From Candidatus Omnitrophota bacterium (GTDB taxonomy: Bacteria > Omnitrophota > Omnitrophia > Omnitrophales > Aquincolibacteriaceae): DNA of 6,200 nucleotides. The notes below the pieces were generated by a model. The model worked only from the letters and a program-made list of their open reading frames with translations. It did no database searches and was not told the origin of the DNA. The stretch is from positions 1 through 6,200 of the forward strand of contig JACPXK010000005.1 in the NCBI GenBank assembly GCA_016196565.1, in the 5' to 3' direction. The position numbers and the translations under genes were made by a program. Below, piece after piece: positions 5,886 through 6,200 of this stretch. The stretch's first letter is position 1, and the number at the start of each line of letters is the position of its first letter.

Positions 5886-6200
5886 ATGAGAAAACCAAAC
5901 ACTTTTATCTTCTGTTTTAATTTGATTGTTCTTACTTCAATGATTTTGCCCTCGTCTCTTCCGGCTGCGGAAATTAAAGAGACACAGTCTGGTCAAGAAA
6001 CCGCCGCTCCTCAGGAACCGAAACAAGATTCCCTTAAAGAGCGCCAGCACTTTAACAAACTGAAACGCACCACAAGAAATATCTACAAGGTGACCATGCG
6101 GTCCACCGTCGCGTTCAGGCTGCAGACGGCCCTTGGGTATGTCTCAACCATTGATCTTCCGGAAAAAGCCCTCAAAGTTTTTGTGGGGGACCAGGAACTT
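5886..6200 (+). CDS. virB9: VirB9/TrbG-like outer-membrane core component, N-terminal part
   Basis: The frame is open to the end of the window (105 codons seen; the rest lies outside). ATG 5886 has GAGG at 5877-5880, five bases upstream. Residues 1-28 form a signal peptide: RK, a hydrophobic stretch, then probable cleavage after LPAA. A Glu/Gln/Lys/Pro-rich linker follows (29-60), then a beta-rich segment. In that segment FRLQTALGYVSTIDLPEKAL leads into KVFVGDQEL (97-105), like the VirB9 N-domain pattern of a Gly turn, Thr-Ile strand and V-x-V-GD. VirB9/TrbG forms the periplasmic and outer-membrane ring with VirB7 and VirB10. A TraK-type or other relative is possible because the C-terminal domain is missing. 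The frame is also open back to the virB8 stop, but any upstream start would displace the signal peptide. Confidence 0.7.
   Translation, partial: MRKPNTFIFCFNLIVLTSMILPSSLPAAEIKETQSGQETAAPQEPKQDSLKERQHFNKLKRTTRNIYKVTMRSTVAFRLQTALGYVSTIDLPEKALKVFVGDQEL

Overview
The window holds most of the mating-pair-formation (type IV secretion system, T4SS) gene cluster of a conjugative element, all on the + strand. In order the genes are: a VirB2/TrbC-like pilin (208-531), a VirB3/TrbD/TraL-like protein (541-819), a VirB4/TraC ATPase split into two reading frames (816-1973 and 1981-3339), a 41-residue membrane protein (3332-3457), a VirB5/TrbJ-like protein (3454-4212), a VirB6/TrbL-like protein (4228-5085), a VirB8/TrbF/TraE-like protein (5082-5729), and the first 105 codons of a VirB9/TrbG-like protein (from 5886). 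This is the Ti-plasmid trb order (C-D-E-J-L-F-G), with a small gene placed before trbJ. No relaxase, VirD4 coupling protein, VirB11/TrbB ATPase, VirB10, integrase or replication gene lies inside the window, so plasmid and integrative element (ICE) cannot be told apart.

The genes from 208 to 5729 look like one operon. Most junctions are ATGA overlaps (816, 3454, 5082) or gaps under 20 bases with clear ribosome binding sites, which suggests translational coupling. A weak terminator-like hairpin lies before the operon (14-45). A better one overlaps the virB8 stop codon (5721-5746), so virB9 probably starts a second transcription unit.

Three things stand out. First, virB4 is broken by a 10-bp tandem duplication (1927-1948). 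Deleting one unit joins the two halves into one 837-residue ATPase, and a Shine-Dalgarno-like site sits just before the first ATG of the second half. Second, a 60-bp sequence occurs twice in the same orientation (61-120 and 5750-5809, 57/60 identical), each copy 75-90 bases upstream of the first gene of a transcription unit. Third, the first copy runs into a long hairpin (111-190) that ends just before the pilin ribosome binding site and has an alternative pairing with it.

A diderm (Gram-negative-type) host is likely, because exported VirB5, VirB8 and VirB9-type core components are present. GC content looks near 50%. The protein sequences do not let me name a phylum; a proteobacterium or an uncultured diderm lineage would both fit. 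I see no wholly new system. The novelty candidates are the repeat/leader element, the split ATPase and the unassigned small membrane protein.
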